A stretch of DNA of 46,289 nucleotides from NCBI RefSeq assembly GCF_013285555.1, contig NZ_JAAXLT010000099.1, positions 1 to 46,289 on the forward strand, in the 5' to 3' direction. The DNA comes from Candidatus Cyanaurora vandensis (GTDB taxonomy: Bacteria; Cyanobacteriota; Cyanobacteriia; Gloeobacterales; Anthocerotibacteraceae). Of this stretch, positions 35,555 through 43,504 are shown in pieces (within the stretch, counting starts at the first letter, position 1; each line of letters starts with the position of its first letter). The translations under genes and the position numbers were made by a program. The notes beneath the pieces are model-generated. The model ran no database searches. It was not told the DNA's origin and saw only the letters and a list, made by a program, of their open reading frames with translations.

Positions 35555-36424
35555 ATGTATCAAGCTTTTGCGGCTGACGATCTCTTTTATGACGCTGCTG
35601 AAGGACCCGCGCAGCTACGTCAAGCGGATAGCTACGACGATGATGAATTCCTCGGTGGGGTCCTCAACACCCTGAGTCGAGGGACCGGGGGACCCTTGGG
35701 CGCGACTGAGGATGCCGGGGATGAGGACCAACTCGAAGCTGAGTTAGCCGATGCCCTGGATGCGGAGGATACCGATGAATTCCTCAGGCGGCTGCGCCGA
35801 ATTGGGCGTGGCGTGGCGAATGTGGCCCGTCGGGTGGGCCGGGGCGTGGGGCAGGCGGCGCGGGTGATCGGCCCGGTGGCAAGCCTCATCCCGATACCCC
35901 AAGCCCAACTGATTGGGCGGCTTGCCAATGTTGCCGGTCGGCTCCTTGCCGATGGTGCCGATGAGTTTGAAGCCCTGGATGAAATGTTGGAAATGGCTCT
36001 GGCTGAGGATGTGGACCTGGCTGCGCCCTTACTCTCAGTAATTACGATCCGCAAGGTGCTCCCTAACGCGAGCCGTTTACCCCAGCAGAACCGTCGTCAG
36101 TTGGTCCAGAGTGTCAGCCAGGCCACCCGCACCCTGGCCCGCCGCCAGGGTCCGCAGGCGGCCCGGGCGGTCACTCGGATCGTCCAAGGCGTTCAGCAGA
36201 CGGCCCGTCAACAGCGGGTACCCATCCAACAACTGCCCCGCGCGATCCAACGTGCCGCCAGCCGTGTCGCCCAGAATCCAACCCTGGTCCGTCGGCTCGC
36301 CCAATCCCCTGAGCGGACCCGTGGCAGTGGTTCCTGTCCCAACTGCGGCATTCGTCCTAACTACGGGACTCAACAGTACAACCTCCAAGGACCCGTGCAA
36401 CTGACCATCCGGGAGAGGCAATAG
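35555..36424 (+). CDS. Cluster protein B: paralogue of protein A with a CPNC tail
   Basis: A 289-residue relative of the preceding protein. It keeps the acidic N-terminus with DEFLGGVL (DEFLGNVL in A), a shorter basic Gly/Arg/Val segment (RRIGRGVANVARRVGRGVG, about 81-99), a hydrophobic stretch near 103-115, the acidic DEFEALDEML, and the RRQGPQA domain (about 178-248). The tail is QGPVQLTIRERQ. Unlike A it has CPNC (Cys261, Cys264) before the tail, a possible metal or disulfide site. A perfect AGGAGG lies six bases before the ATG. It starts 14 bases after A, so both are made together. Function is unknown. Confidence 0.85.
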   Translation: MYQAFAADDLFYDAAEGPAQLRQADSYDDDEFLGGVLNTLSRGTGGPLGATEDAGDEDQLEAELADALDAEDTDEFLRRLRRIGRGVANVARRVGRGVGQAARVIGPVASLIPIPQAQLIGRLANVAGRLLADGADEFEALDEMLEMALAEDVDLAAPLLSVITIRKVLPNASRLPQQNRRQLVQSVSQATRTLARRQGPQAARAVTRIVQGVQQTARQQRVPIQQLPRAIQRAASRVAQNPTLVRRLAQSPERTRGSGSCPNCGIRPNYGTQQYNLQGPVQLTIRERQ

Positions 36425-36427
36425 GCC

Positions 36428-37717
36428 ATGGTAAGGGCAACGCGCCACTTCCTCAAAGACAAAGTTCTTGGCTTGGTTGCCCGGTCCAAACGACTGTCGC
36501 GGATCAATTACCGCTCCGTGGGCATCCGCCCCCAAGACCTACCCTACGTGCCCTCTCCAGAACATTTCCGTGCTGCCAATCGGCGGATGGCGGAGATTGA
36601 CCAGCAGGTGATGCGTCGTTTACAAAAAGTCCAAGCCAGCTGGCAGACCGCCCCGGTGGACCAAGTGTTATTGGAAGTGGCCCTAGTGGAGCGGGAATTG
36701 GACCGCGCCCGCCGCGCCTTCGGGTTGTTCTTTGAGGTGTTTGGGCAGCGGGGGACCTCCTTCGCTCCGGCTCTGGCGGCCCATGATGTGATTGCTGCTG
36801 ATTGCTACACCGCTATCCGTGAACAATCCCCTCAGGTTTTTCGAGGACCCCTGCTGAAGCCAGTCTGTTATATGGAACACGGCTTCTCACCCGCCACGAT
36901 GCGCCGGGGGGTCCTGCTCAGTCGCCTACTGGGTGAAGCCAATCCCTTCCCGGTGATCCGGCTGCCCTGGGACCGTGAACATCCCTGGCAAGCGGTGTTC
37001 CTCCATGAGGTGTCCCATAACCTCCAGGCTGACTTGGGGATTTGGCAGGAGAACCGCGAGGCCGTGGTCCGTAGGCTAATCGGCTCCACGGGCGACCCTG
37101 CCATCACCAGTATTTACGGGCGTTGGCATAAGGAGATCTTCGCCGACCTCGCGGCGGTCCTCCTCGGGGGTCCGGCGGCGGCCTTTGGTATGGCGACCTT
37201 TTTAGCCCATCCCGCGCCCCGGACCTTGACCTTCCGACCGGGTGGTGCCCACCCCACGGCCTATCTCCGAATTTTCATTTTGGTGGAGATGCTACGGCGG
37301 TTGGGGTTTGGGCGGCAGGGCGAGCGGCTGGGCCAGATTTGGCGGGACCTCTACGACCCGACGCGCTTCAACCGTTTACCGGCGCGACTCTTGAGCAGTG
37401 CGGACCGAGTGATTCCGCAAGTGGTGGATGAGATTGCTTTTCAGACCCGCCGCAACCTGAGTCAGCAGGCGTTGGTAGATATCTTGGCCTTTGACCGCCA
37501 AGATGAAGCCCGGATTGTCCAAGGTGCAAAGTTCCTCGCCCGTGGTCAGCCCGCTGACCTGCCGCCGCGTCACCTCGTCAGCGCGGCGAGCTATGCCCTG
37601 GGTCTAGGCGGGGTCCACCCTCAACAGCTTGCCCACCAAGTCATTCAGCAACTTAATCGTCAGCAGCCCCGCCCCGCCTTGAGCCTTGCCGAAGCTCAAC
37701 AGCAAGTCGCTGCCTAA
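36428..37717 (+). CDS. Cluster protein C: putative HExxH zinc metallopeptidase
   Basis: A 429-residue protein with H193-E-V-S-H197 in VFLHEVSHNLQADLG. Thirty-nine residues later comes E236 in HKEIFADLAAVLLGG. HExxH with a downstream E-x-x-A-D is the zinc-binding pattern of gluzincin-like peptidases. The rest matches no peptidase family that I recognise. Residues 1-100 are basic and helical. There is no signal peptide or membrane helix, so it probably acts inside the cell or travels with the complex. It starts three bases after gene B. Cleavage of the acidic proteins A and B is an attractive but untested idea; a structural, inactive metallo-fold is the alternative. Confidence 0.75.
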   Translation: MVRATRHFLKDKVLGLVARSKRLSRINYRSVGIRPQDLPYVPSPEHFRAANRRMAEIDQQVMRRLQKVQASWQTAPVDQVLLEVALVERELDRARRAFGLFFEVFGQRGTSFAPALAAHDVIAADCYTAIREQSPQVFRGPLLKPVCYMEHGFSPATMRRGVLLSRLLGEANPFPVIRLPWDREHPWQAVFLHEVSHNLQADLGIWQENREAVVRRLIGSTGDPAITSIYGRWHKEIFADLAAVLLGGPAAAFGMATFLAHPAPRTLTFRPGGAHPTAYLRIFILVEMLRRLGFGRQGERLGQIWRDLYDPTRFNRLPARLLSSADRVIPQVVDEIAFQTRRNLSQQALVDILAFDRQDEARIVQGAKFLARGQPADLPPRHLVSAASYALGLGGVHPQQLAHQVIQQLNRQQPRPALSLAEAQQQVAA

Positions 37718-37736
37718 CCTACACCGGGAGACCTTT

Positions 37737-39464
37737 ATGGCAAGCAACAATCCCTTTTCTAATCCGGCCCCTCATGGCACCGGCTCGTCGCCCCAACTGG
37801 CTCTCGATAACTTGATTCGCCGAGAGTTGCGGGTCAGTGACCCCACAGATGCCAGCCAGATCGCCGAAGCCCTGCGGACGCGTTACCAGAGTGACCCCCG
37901 GACCCAGGCCATCACCCAAGAGGCCAATGGGTTGCCCTTCCTGCTCTCGCAGCCGATGAGTGCGCCTTTACCCGTGGCGACGACTTCTTCTTCCCAGGCG
38001 GAGTTGCTCCAGGCGGTCAACGATGTCAATCAGGACCTCCAGGAACTCACCACCAACGCCATTCTCAAGGACATCAGCCCCGAACTCCAGGGCTGGGGCG
38101 TGGCAATCCGCACCACGATGATGGAAGGGAGCAACGCGGCCCGTTTCTCCTTGGACCCCCGCCAACGGGACAAGACCTTTGGTCTGCGCCGGACCCTGGG
38201 GGATTACGCCCGGATGTCTCGCCTCCTGGGTGCGATGACCCCAGGCCTCAACACGAACTACCGCAAGCTGGCCCAGAGTCTCGATGAGGTCGCTGCCGTC
38301 TTCTTGGTCATGATGGGGGAGGCTCTGGCGAATACCAGTTTCAGTGGCGGACGGTTTCTACTCCAAGCCCCGTTTAGCGAATTGCAGGTACGCCGGGATG
38401 CTGCCGTCTATGCCCTGCGTAACTTGATTGGCTCCACCCAGCAAGCCTTTGCGCCCAATGAATGGCCCAGGGGCTTGGATGCTTACCGTCGCTTATTTTT
38501 GAGCCTGGAACAGCAGGGCCAGAGTGACCTTAGATCTTTGTTAGTGGAACATGAACTCACCCGGATCATGGATGGACTGGTCCAACGGGCCAACAACGGT
38601 AGTGCGGAGGGAATGCGGGCTTTGGGTGCGACGGCCCAACTGGACTTGGAGCGGTTTCGTCGCTTGGTTTTCCTGGGGCAGGGCTTAGTTAATCCGGCTT
38701 CGCCGCCCCTGACGGCCTTTCTAGAGGCACTCCAACTCTTTGCCGACGCTTTCGAGACCTCCGGTGGGTTCCGTTTATTGCGGATTGCCCGTCCGCCCGT
38801 CTTGTTCTATGGGCTGTATGGCCTTTCGGGGACCGATGAGGCCGACCGGGTGCTCTTGGAACTGGTGATCCGGCGTAACCAACTGGCGGAGAAATTGGAT
38901 TGTTTCTTGCAGTGCGGCTGCACGCCCCTCACCGTCACGGGTCAAGTCATCCTCGATAAAGTTCTCTACGATATAGACCGGGCCATTGACCTCTATGCTT
39001 TGGGGGTCAACAAATTTGGTGAACCTGAGCAACGGGCGGGGTCCTATGCCTACTTGATTAAAGTTATCCTCGACCCGCAACAGGTATTTCCGGTCCTGGT
39101 CGCCCAGACCCTCACGAACTTGCGGCTCCTACCGGGCTTCCCAGTGGCGGAACTCGGCCTGCTCCAAACCGAGTTGTTACGCCATTCCAATGACCCGACG
39201 GCCCTGGGAGGCATCAATCTCTTGATGCAACAGGAACTCTCGATTCAAAAGGAAATGGAGGCGCGTTGGGAAAACATGGTCAAGGCTATGGCCCCTAGTT
39301 GTGCAGGAATTGGCGATGTCTTTGACACTGTGGATACCATCTTGGATGGTGCGATCGCTAAGGTGGGTGGTCTCAGTACCAGCCTTGCAATTATCTTGCC
39401 GCCCCACTATGAATCCAGCCTAGATACCCTCGCCAACGATGCTTTTAGCAATGGAGGCCGTTAG
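37737..39464 (+). CDS. Cluster protein D: large helical protein of unknown function
   Basis: I do not recognise this 575-residue protein. The ATG at 37737 has GGGAG upstream. The N-terminal 20 residues are Asn/Pro-rich (ASNNPFSNPAPHG) and probably disordered. The rest is predicted mainly alpha-helical by eye, with long Leu/Ala/Gln-rich amphipathic stretches. A CFLQCGC segment near residue 407 and a Cys near 540 are the only Cys. The C-terminal 60 residues are rich in small and hydrophobic residues (FDTVDTILDGAIAKVGGLS). It has no signal peptide, nucleotide motif or clear membrane helix. It may be the main structural component of the cluster by size. Confidence 0.82.
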   Translation: MASNNPFSNPAPHGTGSSPQLALDNLIRRELRVSDPTDASQIAEALRTRYQSDPRTQAITQEANGLPFLLSQPMSAPLPVATTSSSQAELLQAVNDVNQDLQELTTNAILKDISPELQGWGVAIRTTMMEGSNAARFSLDPRQRDKTFGLRRTLGDYARMSRLLGAMTPGLNTNYRKLAQSLDEVAAVFLVMMGEALANTSFSGGRFLLQAPFSELQVRRDAAVYALRNLIGSTQQAFAPNEWPRGLDAYRRLFLSLEQQGQSDLRSLLVEHELTRIMDGLVQRANNGSAEGMRALGATAQLDLERFRRLVFLGQGLVNPASPPLTAFLEALQLFADAFETSGGFRLLRIARPPVLFYGLYGLSGTDEADRVLLELVIRRNQLAEKLDCFLQCGCTPLTVTGQVILDKVLYDIDRAIDLYALGVNKFGEPEQRAGSYAYLIKVILDPQQVFPVLVAQTLTNLRLLPGFPVAELGLLQTELLRHSNDPTALGGINLLMQQELSIQKEMEARWENMVKAMAPSCAGIGDVFDTVDTILDGAIAKVGGLSTSLAIILPPHYESSLDTLANDAFSNGGR

Positions 39465-39466
39465 CC

Positions 39467-40102
39467 ATGAACTCGCTACCCCTTGACCGAGAAGATGCCC
39501 TCGGGCAGTTATCGGCTCCCCGTACAGCTTTTCACCGCAACCTGACGCGGCTCAACCCGTTTTTGGAAGCGTTCCTTCAGACCCAAGGCGTCCTCAACCA
39601 AGACTTCCATAACACCCTGGTTGAGACTCGTGAGTTCATCCACAACCAAGCCGTCTTCAACCTAACCCTCAGCGACGTACTCACTGGGGTGCTAACGGAA
39701 ACCCGTGAGTTCATCCACAGCCAGACCATCCTTAATCAAAGTCTGCTCACCAGTATCTCGCAGTCCTCGTCCACCCCGACCCGTGACGGGTTTGACTGTA
39801 TCCGTCTGCTCAAACAGGTGGAAGACCTCGTGTTGGACCAATCGCCCAACCGGGACGGCAATAACCGGACCCTAGAGGAGTATCGAGGCCGCCTAGATGA
39901 GCCGCTGCGGTTATTGGCTGACGAGCCTACGCTCAGAGAACGGTACGGTGATGCGCTGCGGCCTTTTCAAGGAAAGCAGCTCAGGGAACGGGCCAACCGC
40001 TATCTAGAACTCCAGCAGTTGATTATGGACATCCTGCGCTACTTTACCCAAACCAAAAAAAACGACGACGTTGATCCTGACAACTCGCCCCAAGGAGCCT
40101 GA
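39467..40102 (+). CDS. Cluster protein E: helical protein with ETREFIH repeats
   Basis: A 211-residue protein not known to me. Residues 38-97 contain repeats of 25 residues: VETREFIHNQ at about 52 and TETREFIHSQ at about 77, each next to a (V/I)LNQ- or FNL-type segment, giving an amphipathic coiled-coil pattern. The C-terminal half is charged and helical (LREERYGDAL-like, ERANRYLELQQLIMDIL). The tail KKNDDVDPDN is acidic. GGAGG lies upstream of the ATG, two bases after gene D. It is a possible adaptor or tether. Confidence 0.8.
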   Translation: MNSLPLDREDALGQLSAPRTAFHRNLTRLNPFLEAFLQTQGVLNQDFHNTLVETREFIHNQAVFNLTLSDVLTGVLTETREFIHSQTILNQSLLTSISQSSSTPTRDGFDCIRLLKQVEDLVLDQSPNRDGNNRTLEEYRGRLDEPLRLLADEPTLRERYGDALRPFQGKQLRERANRYLELQQLIMDILRYFTQTKKNDDVDPDNSPQGA

Positions 40103-40104
40103 CC

Positions 40105-41190
40105 ATGAGCTTTACCACCACTGAAACCATCCAACGCCTGTGGGATAAGTTCCTGCGCGAACAGATGTCAGCGATGCCCCCCGAGGAGCGCAAGCAGTAC
40201 GAACAACAGTTCGAGGACCGCTTCAACGACCTGCTCAAAAATGCCGCCAACGGTAGCCAAGACGGGTTTTTGGACCTCGTGGGATTTGGGGGCCAAGGAG
40301 CAGTGGGTTTCGAGAACCTCAGTTATCCCTATATCCAACCCGACTTTAACGAATCCGTCGTCCCCAGCCAACTGCACGCTGCCGCCGAACTATATTTTAT
40401 TTACCAACACGAACGGATGAAGGTTTTCCAAGTGGTAGATGTGCTGCTGCGCCTCTTTCAGGACGGGCGGATGCGGATTCAGCGCGGGCCGGGGGCCAGG
40501 GGCCTGTACTTGTTGGAGAAGTGGAAACCCCTACGCTACACCCTGCGTGACCGCAACACCGCCTACCGCCGCGCCTTCAACTACGGCTCTACCCAAGCCC
40601 CCGCCGGGGCCATCGTCAACCGCACCTTCCACCGTCAATTCCTGGGCTTTATTGTCGCTCTGGCCCAATACTTCCGCGACCTCTCCATCAGTGAAGTCAT
40701 CCGGGGCGGCCCGCTGTTAAACCAACGGCCCTTCGGCAGTATCAGCACGGTGCAACGCATCGGCCTAGACCTGCGCTATGCCCTCGACCGCGCTACCTAC
40801 GGTAATATTTTCGCCTTGACCATGGAGACGGGCCACTACCTGAGCCAAGTCCTCAAGCTCCTCGATGCCCCCGACATCAAGAAAGCCTTTGACGCGAATA
40901 CCAAGTGGGATGTGGTCGAAATTGTCTCCAGTCGTTACCTCGGCGGGGTGGCTGAACCTTCCCAACGGGCACGGATGGCAGAAAGTGGACGCCGAATCAT
41001 CCAATTCATCTCCGACAGCGACTTCAAAACAGCGGGGGACCCAATCCTCTTTCAGTCGGAGTTGCGGCCCATCGGTCCCCACGCCGAGGCTTGGCTCGCT
41101 GCCTACCGCATGATCCCCGAGGGTCGGAGTTTCGCGGGGGGAACCTCGACGCTCAAAAGTGTGATTGGTGTCCAGTCCGCCCGTGTCTAA
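40105..41190 (+). CDS. Cluster protein F: unknown, 361 residues
   Basis: I do not recognise this protein. The first 50 residues are charged and helical (EERKQYEQQFEDRFNDLL). A globular-looking middle has aromatic clusters (YFIYQHERMKVFQVVDVLLRLF, LYLLEKWKPLRYTLRDRN). HRQFLGFIVALAQYF is the most hydrophobic segment but is too short and polar for a sure membrane helix. No Cys is present. The C-terminal part ends in a flexible Ser/Gly tail. AAGGAG is upstream of the ATG, two bases after gene E. Gene order and spacing tie it to the cluster. Confidence 0.82.
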   Translation: MSFTTTETIQRLWDKFLREQMSAMPPEERKQYEQQFEDRFNDLLKNAANGSQDGFLDLVGFGGQGAVGFENLSYPYIQPDFNESVVPSQLHAAAELYFIYQHERMKVFQVVDVLLRLFQDGRMRIQRGPGARGLYLLEKWKPLRYTLRDRNTAYRRAFNYGSTQAPAGAIVNRTFHRQFLGFIVALAQYFRDLSISEVIRGGPLLNQRPFGSISTVQRIGLDLRYALDRATYGNIFALTMETGHYLSQVLKLLDAPDIKKAFDANTKWDVVEIVSSRYLGGVAEPSQRARMAESGRRIIQFISDSDFKTAGDPILFQSELRPIGPHAEAWLAAYRMIPEGRSFAGGTSTLKSVIGVQSARV

Positions 41191-41204
41191 CCTGAGGCTC
41201 GCCC

Positions 41205-41963
41205 ATGACGACTTCCCGCTTAGTCACGCCCTTGGGTAGACGGGCTGTGTTAGATCCCACCCTCGCCCTCTCGCCCCACGGCTTGACCCTGGCCCAACGC
41301 TTGGGCGGGCTGTTGGAACTGTGGGTAGTGCGTGAACTCTGGCACATCCTGGACAATACCTACTTTTATCTACACCAGCCGGAGCAGGTTTTTGCCGATG
41401 CCCTGCGCTGTAGCCCCCAGCAACTCATCCGCGCCCTACAACAGTGGGAGCGGGTGCGGCTAGAGACCGACTTGGTGGGCCTCAAGCTCCACTGGATTGG
41501 CGACGGGGTGAGTGAGTCTTTACTGCCTGAGGGCACCCCGCCGCAGTTGATTGCCCAAACTGAAGCCCTCGCCTGTGCCCTAGACCAGCCCCAGTTGCTC
41601 CCGGCCCTCCGTGATGCCCTCGCCCTAGCAGCGGCCCTGGGGACTGCTTTTATCCTTACCCACTGCCATCAAGACCAACCGCCAGCGGTCTGTCTGGCTT
41701 TGCAACGGTGCGGAATGACCTGTCAGCGTCTGGGCGTGGATGACCCGTTAGTTGTGATTGAGCGCGACCAACTCCAGCAGTTGCTGGTCCAGGCGGGGTT
41801 AGCAAAATTGCTCTGGTCGGGTCTAGAGTTGGCGGTGTTGCATCTAGTCGTCCCCGATGTGTCCCTCCCGCCCACGGAACTAACTTTTTTGGAATCCTTT
41901 ACCCCCCCCAATCCCTGGCAGAGTGCCCAGGGTTTCTGGTATCCCCTTGCGGTAGCACCATGA
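41205..41963 (+). CDS. Cluster protein G: unknown, 252 residues
   Basis: An alpha/beta-looking protein that I cannot assign. A Leu-rich N-terminal helical region (LTLAQRLGGLLELWVVRELWHIL) is followed by alternating strands and helices. One run, ALAAALGTAFILTHCHQDQP, looks like a Rossmann-type strand followed by CRLGVDDPLVVIERDQL-type elements; this recalls PIN- or HAD-like folds (Asp at strand ends), but no full motif set is present. It starts 14 bases after F, and its stop overlaps gene H as ATGA. Confidence 0.8.
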   Translation: MTTSRLVTPLGRRAVLDPTLALSPHGLTLAQRLGGLLELWVVRELWHILDNTYFYLHQPEQVFADALRCSPQQLIRALQQWERVRLETDLVGLKLHWIGDGVSESLLPEGTPPQLIAQTEALACALDQPQLLPALRDALALAAALGTAFILTHCHQDQPPAVCLALQRCGMTCQRLGVDDPLVVIERDQLQQLLVQAGLAKLLWSGLELAVLHLVVPDVSLPPTELTFLESFTPPNPWQSAQGFWYPLAVAP

Positions 41964-42922
41964 ATCTCAATTTGGCAGATTTAGTAATGGTCGCGGTCCT
42001 CGGTCAGGTAGCCCATCCCGTGGGCCGCGCCAATGCCTACCGCATCGGTCACGATGGGGTACCCAGAGTCTTGCCGACCACCGGCGGAATTGTCCTTAAC
42101 CAGCGGATCGGCGACCGTTGCGTGGGGCTAGCTGGGGACCATATCGAACCGGGGATCGCCCTCCACAACAATAACCGCGAAGTAATCGGCTCACGCCAAG
42201 GACCTAATCTGGCCCTCCTCACCTATGCCTGTGTGGGCAACCGGGTCCGGGTTATCAGTGGTCCAGCAACGGGTCAGACGGGCCTCGTGACGGGGAAGCA
42301 CGGCGGGGTAGACCATGTACTCGTGGATTTCGCCCCAGCTGTTCTCCAACGGCTCCAGATTGGGGACCGCATCCAGGTCTATAGCTGCGGCCTGGGATTA
42401 CAGCTAGTGGACCATCCCGCCGTTGCTGTCACCAACTGTGCCCCCGGTCTCTTGAAACGGTGGCGGTTACGCGAGTCGGGCAATCAACTCCAGGTCCCCG
42501 TCACCCACCTCGTCCCCGCCCGAGTGATGGGTTCGGGACTCGGAAAAAATACGATCTGGCGGGGCGATTACGATATCCAGCTTTTTGACCGGGCCACCCG
42601 CGAACGGTACCACTTGGGTAGTTTACGTTTTGGGGACTTTGTTGCGATTGTTGCTGCCGATACCCGCTTTGGTCCCAGTTATCGTCCCGGTCGCGTCACG
42701 ATTGGCGTGATTGTCCACGGTGACAGCACGGTGAGTGGTCATGGTCCGGGGGTAGTCCCCCTGTTGACGGGTCCAGCCACGGTCTTGCGGCCCAGCCTTG
42801 ACCCCCAGGCTAACTTGGCAGTCTACTACGGCTTGCGTACCCTCACCCCGGCCCGTAGCTACCCCACCCTGACGGACCCCAAGGTTCCGCTGGTTGCTGG
42901 TGTTTTAGCGAGGACATCATGA
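41960..42922 (+). CDS. Cluster protein H: DUF4438 family protein
   Basis: A 320-residue protein with the pattern of DUF4438, a family with a solved Thermotoga structure but no assigned function. It starts VMVAVLGQVAHPVG, then HDGVPRVLPTTGGIVLNQRIGD, AGDHIEPGIAL, NLALLTYACVGNRVRVISG and TGLVTGKHGGVDHVLVDF. The C-terminal half repeats a strand-rich domain (VPARVMGSGLG, FGDFVAIVAADTRFGPSYRPG, IGVIVHGDS). Conserved Asp, His and Lys residues (AGDH, KHGG) suggest a ligand or metal pocket. No signal peptide is present. It is the last gene of the cluster and the only one outside A-C with a named family. Confidence 0.85.
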   Translation: MNLNLADLVMVAVLGQVAHPVGRANAYRIGHDGVPRVLPTTGGIVLNQRIGDRCVGLAGDHIEPGIALHNNNREVIGSRQGPNLALLTYACVGNRVRVISGPATGQTGLVTGKHGGVDHVLVDFAPAVLQRLQIGDRIQVYSCGLGLQLVDHPAVAVTNCAPGLLKRWRLRESGNQLQVPVTHLVPARVMGSGLGKNTIWRGDYDIQLFDRATRERYHLGSLRFGDFVAIVAADTRFGPSYRPGRVTIGVIVHGDSTVSGHGPGVVPLLTGPATVLRPSLDPQANLAVYYGLRTLTPARSYPTLTDPKVPLVAGVLARTS

Positions 42923-43054
42923 ACCCGTGGTGTAACTCTAGTCACATCCCTTCTAGACTGTTTTACGGTAAAAAAAATATTGAGCAGTCATTACACTTTC
43001 ATTTCCTTTTTCACCCTCTAAACTGTTACCAGCAAACTAAATCACACCGGGAGT

Positions 43055-43462
43055 ATGGATGTGAATCGCCAACTTGCTAATGTTGATAAGCCTGACCTCC
43101 AGGTTGTCAGTGAATTTGATATAGATGGCGTTAATTACTTAGTTGTCATACTTGCGGATTGTGAGCACGTGCCCGCTCCCCAGACTGAAGTTGCTCGTTT
43201 TGAGGTGCGGGGTCAGGGGTTTGCGGTAGTCCGGGCCTCAGCCTCGGAGCGGGGATTAGCTCTAGACCGAGTTTTGACAGAACGTGAGACGCAGATTGCG
43301 TCCCTGGTCGCCCTCGGTCATCCCAATAAACAAATTGCCCATCGCTTAACGATCAGTGAGTGGACAGTCTCCACCCATCTGCGCCGGATTTTCGCCAAAC
43401 TCGGTGTAGATAGCCGCGCCGCCATGGTCTACCGCTGTGCCGCCCTACTCCAACAGCCCTAG
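43055..43462 (+). CDS. LuxR-type HTH transcriptional regulator
   Basis: A 135-residue regulator. The C-terminal 60 residues are a clear LuxR/GerE DNA-binding domain: LTERETQIASLVALGHPNKQIAHRL with recognition helix ISEWTVSTHLRRIFAKLGV. The first 70 residues form a small strand-rich domain (FDIDGVNYLVVILADCEHV, VARFEVRGQGFAVVRA) with one Cys; it is not a response-regulator receiver, since the phospho-acceptor pattern is absent. It could sense a small molecule or contact a partner. CGGGAG precedes the ATG. It lies 132 AT-rich bases after the unknown cluster and is the obvious candidate regulator of that cluster, by position only. Confidence 0.88.
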   Translation: MDVNRQLANVDKPDLQVVSEFDIDGVNYLVVILADCEHVPAPQTEVARFEVRGQGFAVVRASASERGLALDRVLTERETQIASLVALGHPNKQIAHRLTISEWTVSTHLRRIFAKLGVDSRAAMVYRCAALLQQP

Positions 43463-43504
43463 CGTTCGTTTTAGAATCGAGACGAGCTGCATTCTAGCGG
43501 ACGG

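Noticed and set aside
36077-36535. 152-codon minus-strand frame across genes B and C
   Set aside because: It mirrors the Arg/Gln-rich coding strand and has no start signal; the plus-strand genes have good RBSs and paralogy.
42919-43080. 53-codon frame overlapping the end of gene H (ATGA) and the LuxR start
   Set aside because: It lies in AT-rich intergenic sequence with unlikely composition and overlaps the regulator start out of frame. The ATGA overlap is suggestive but not enough.
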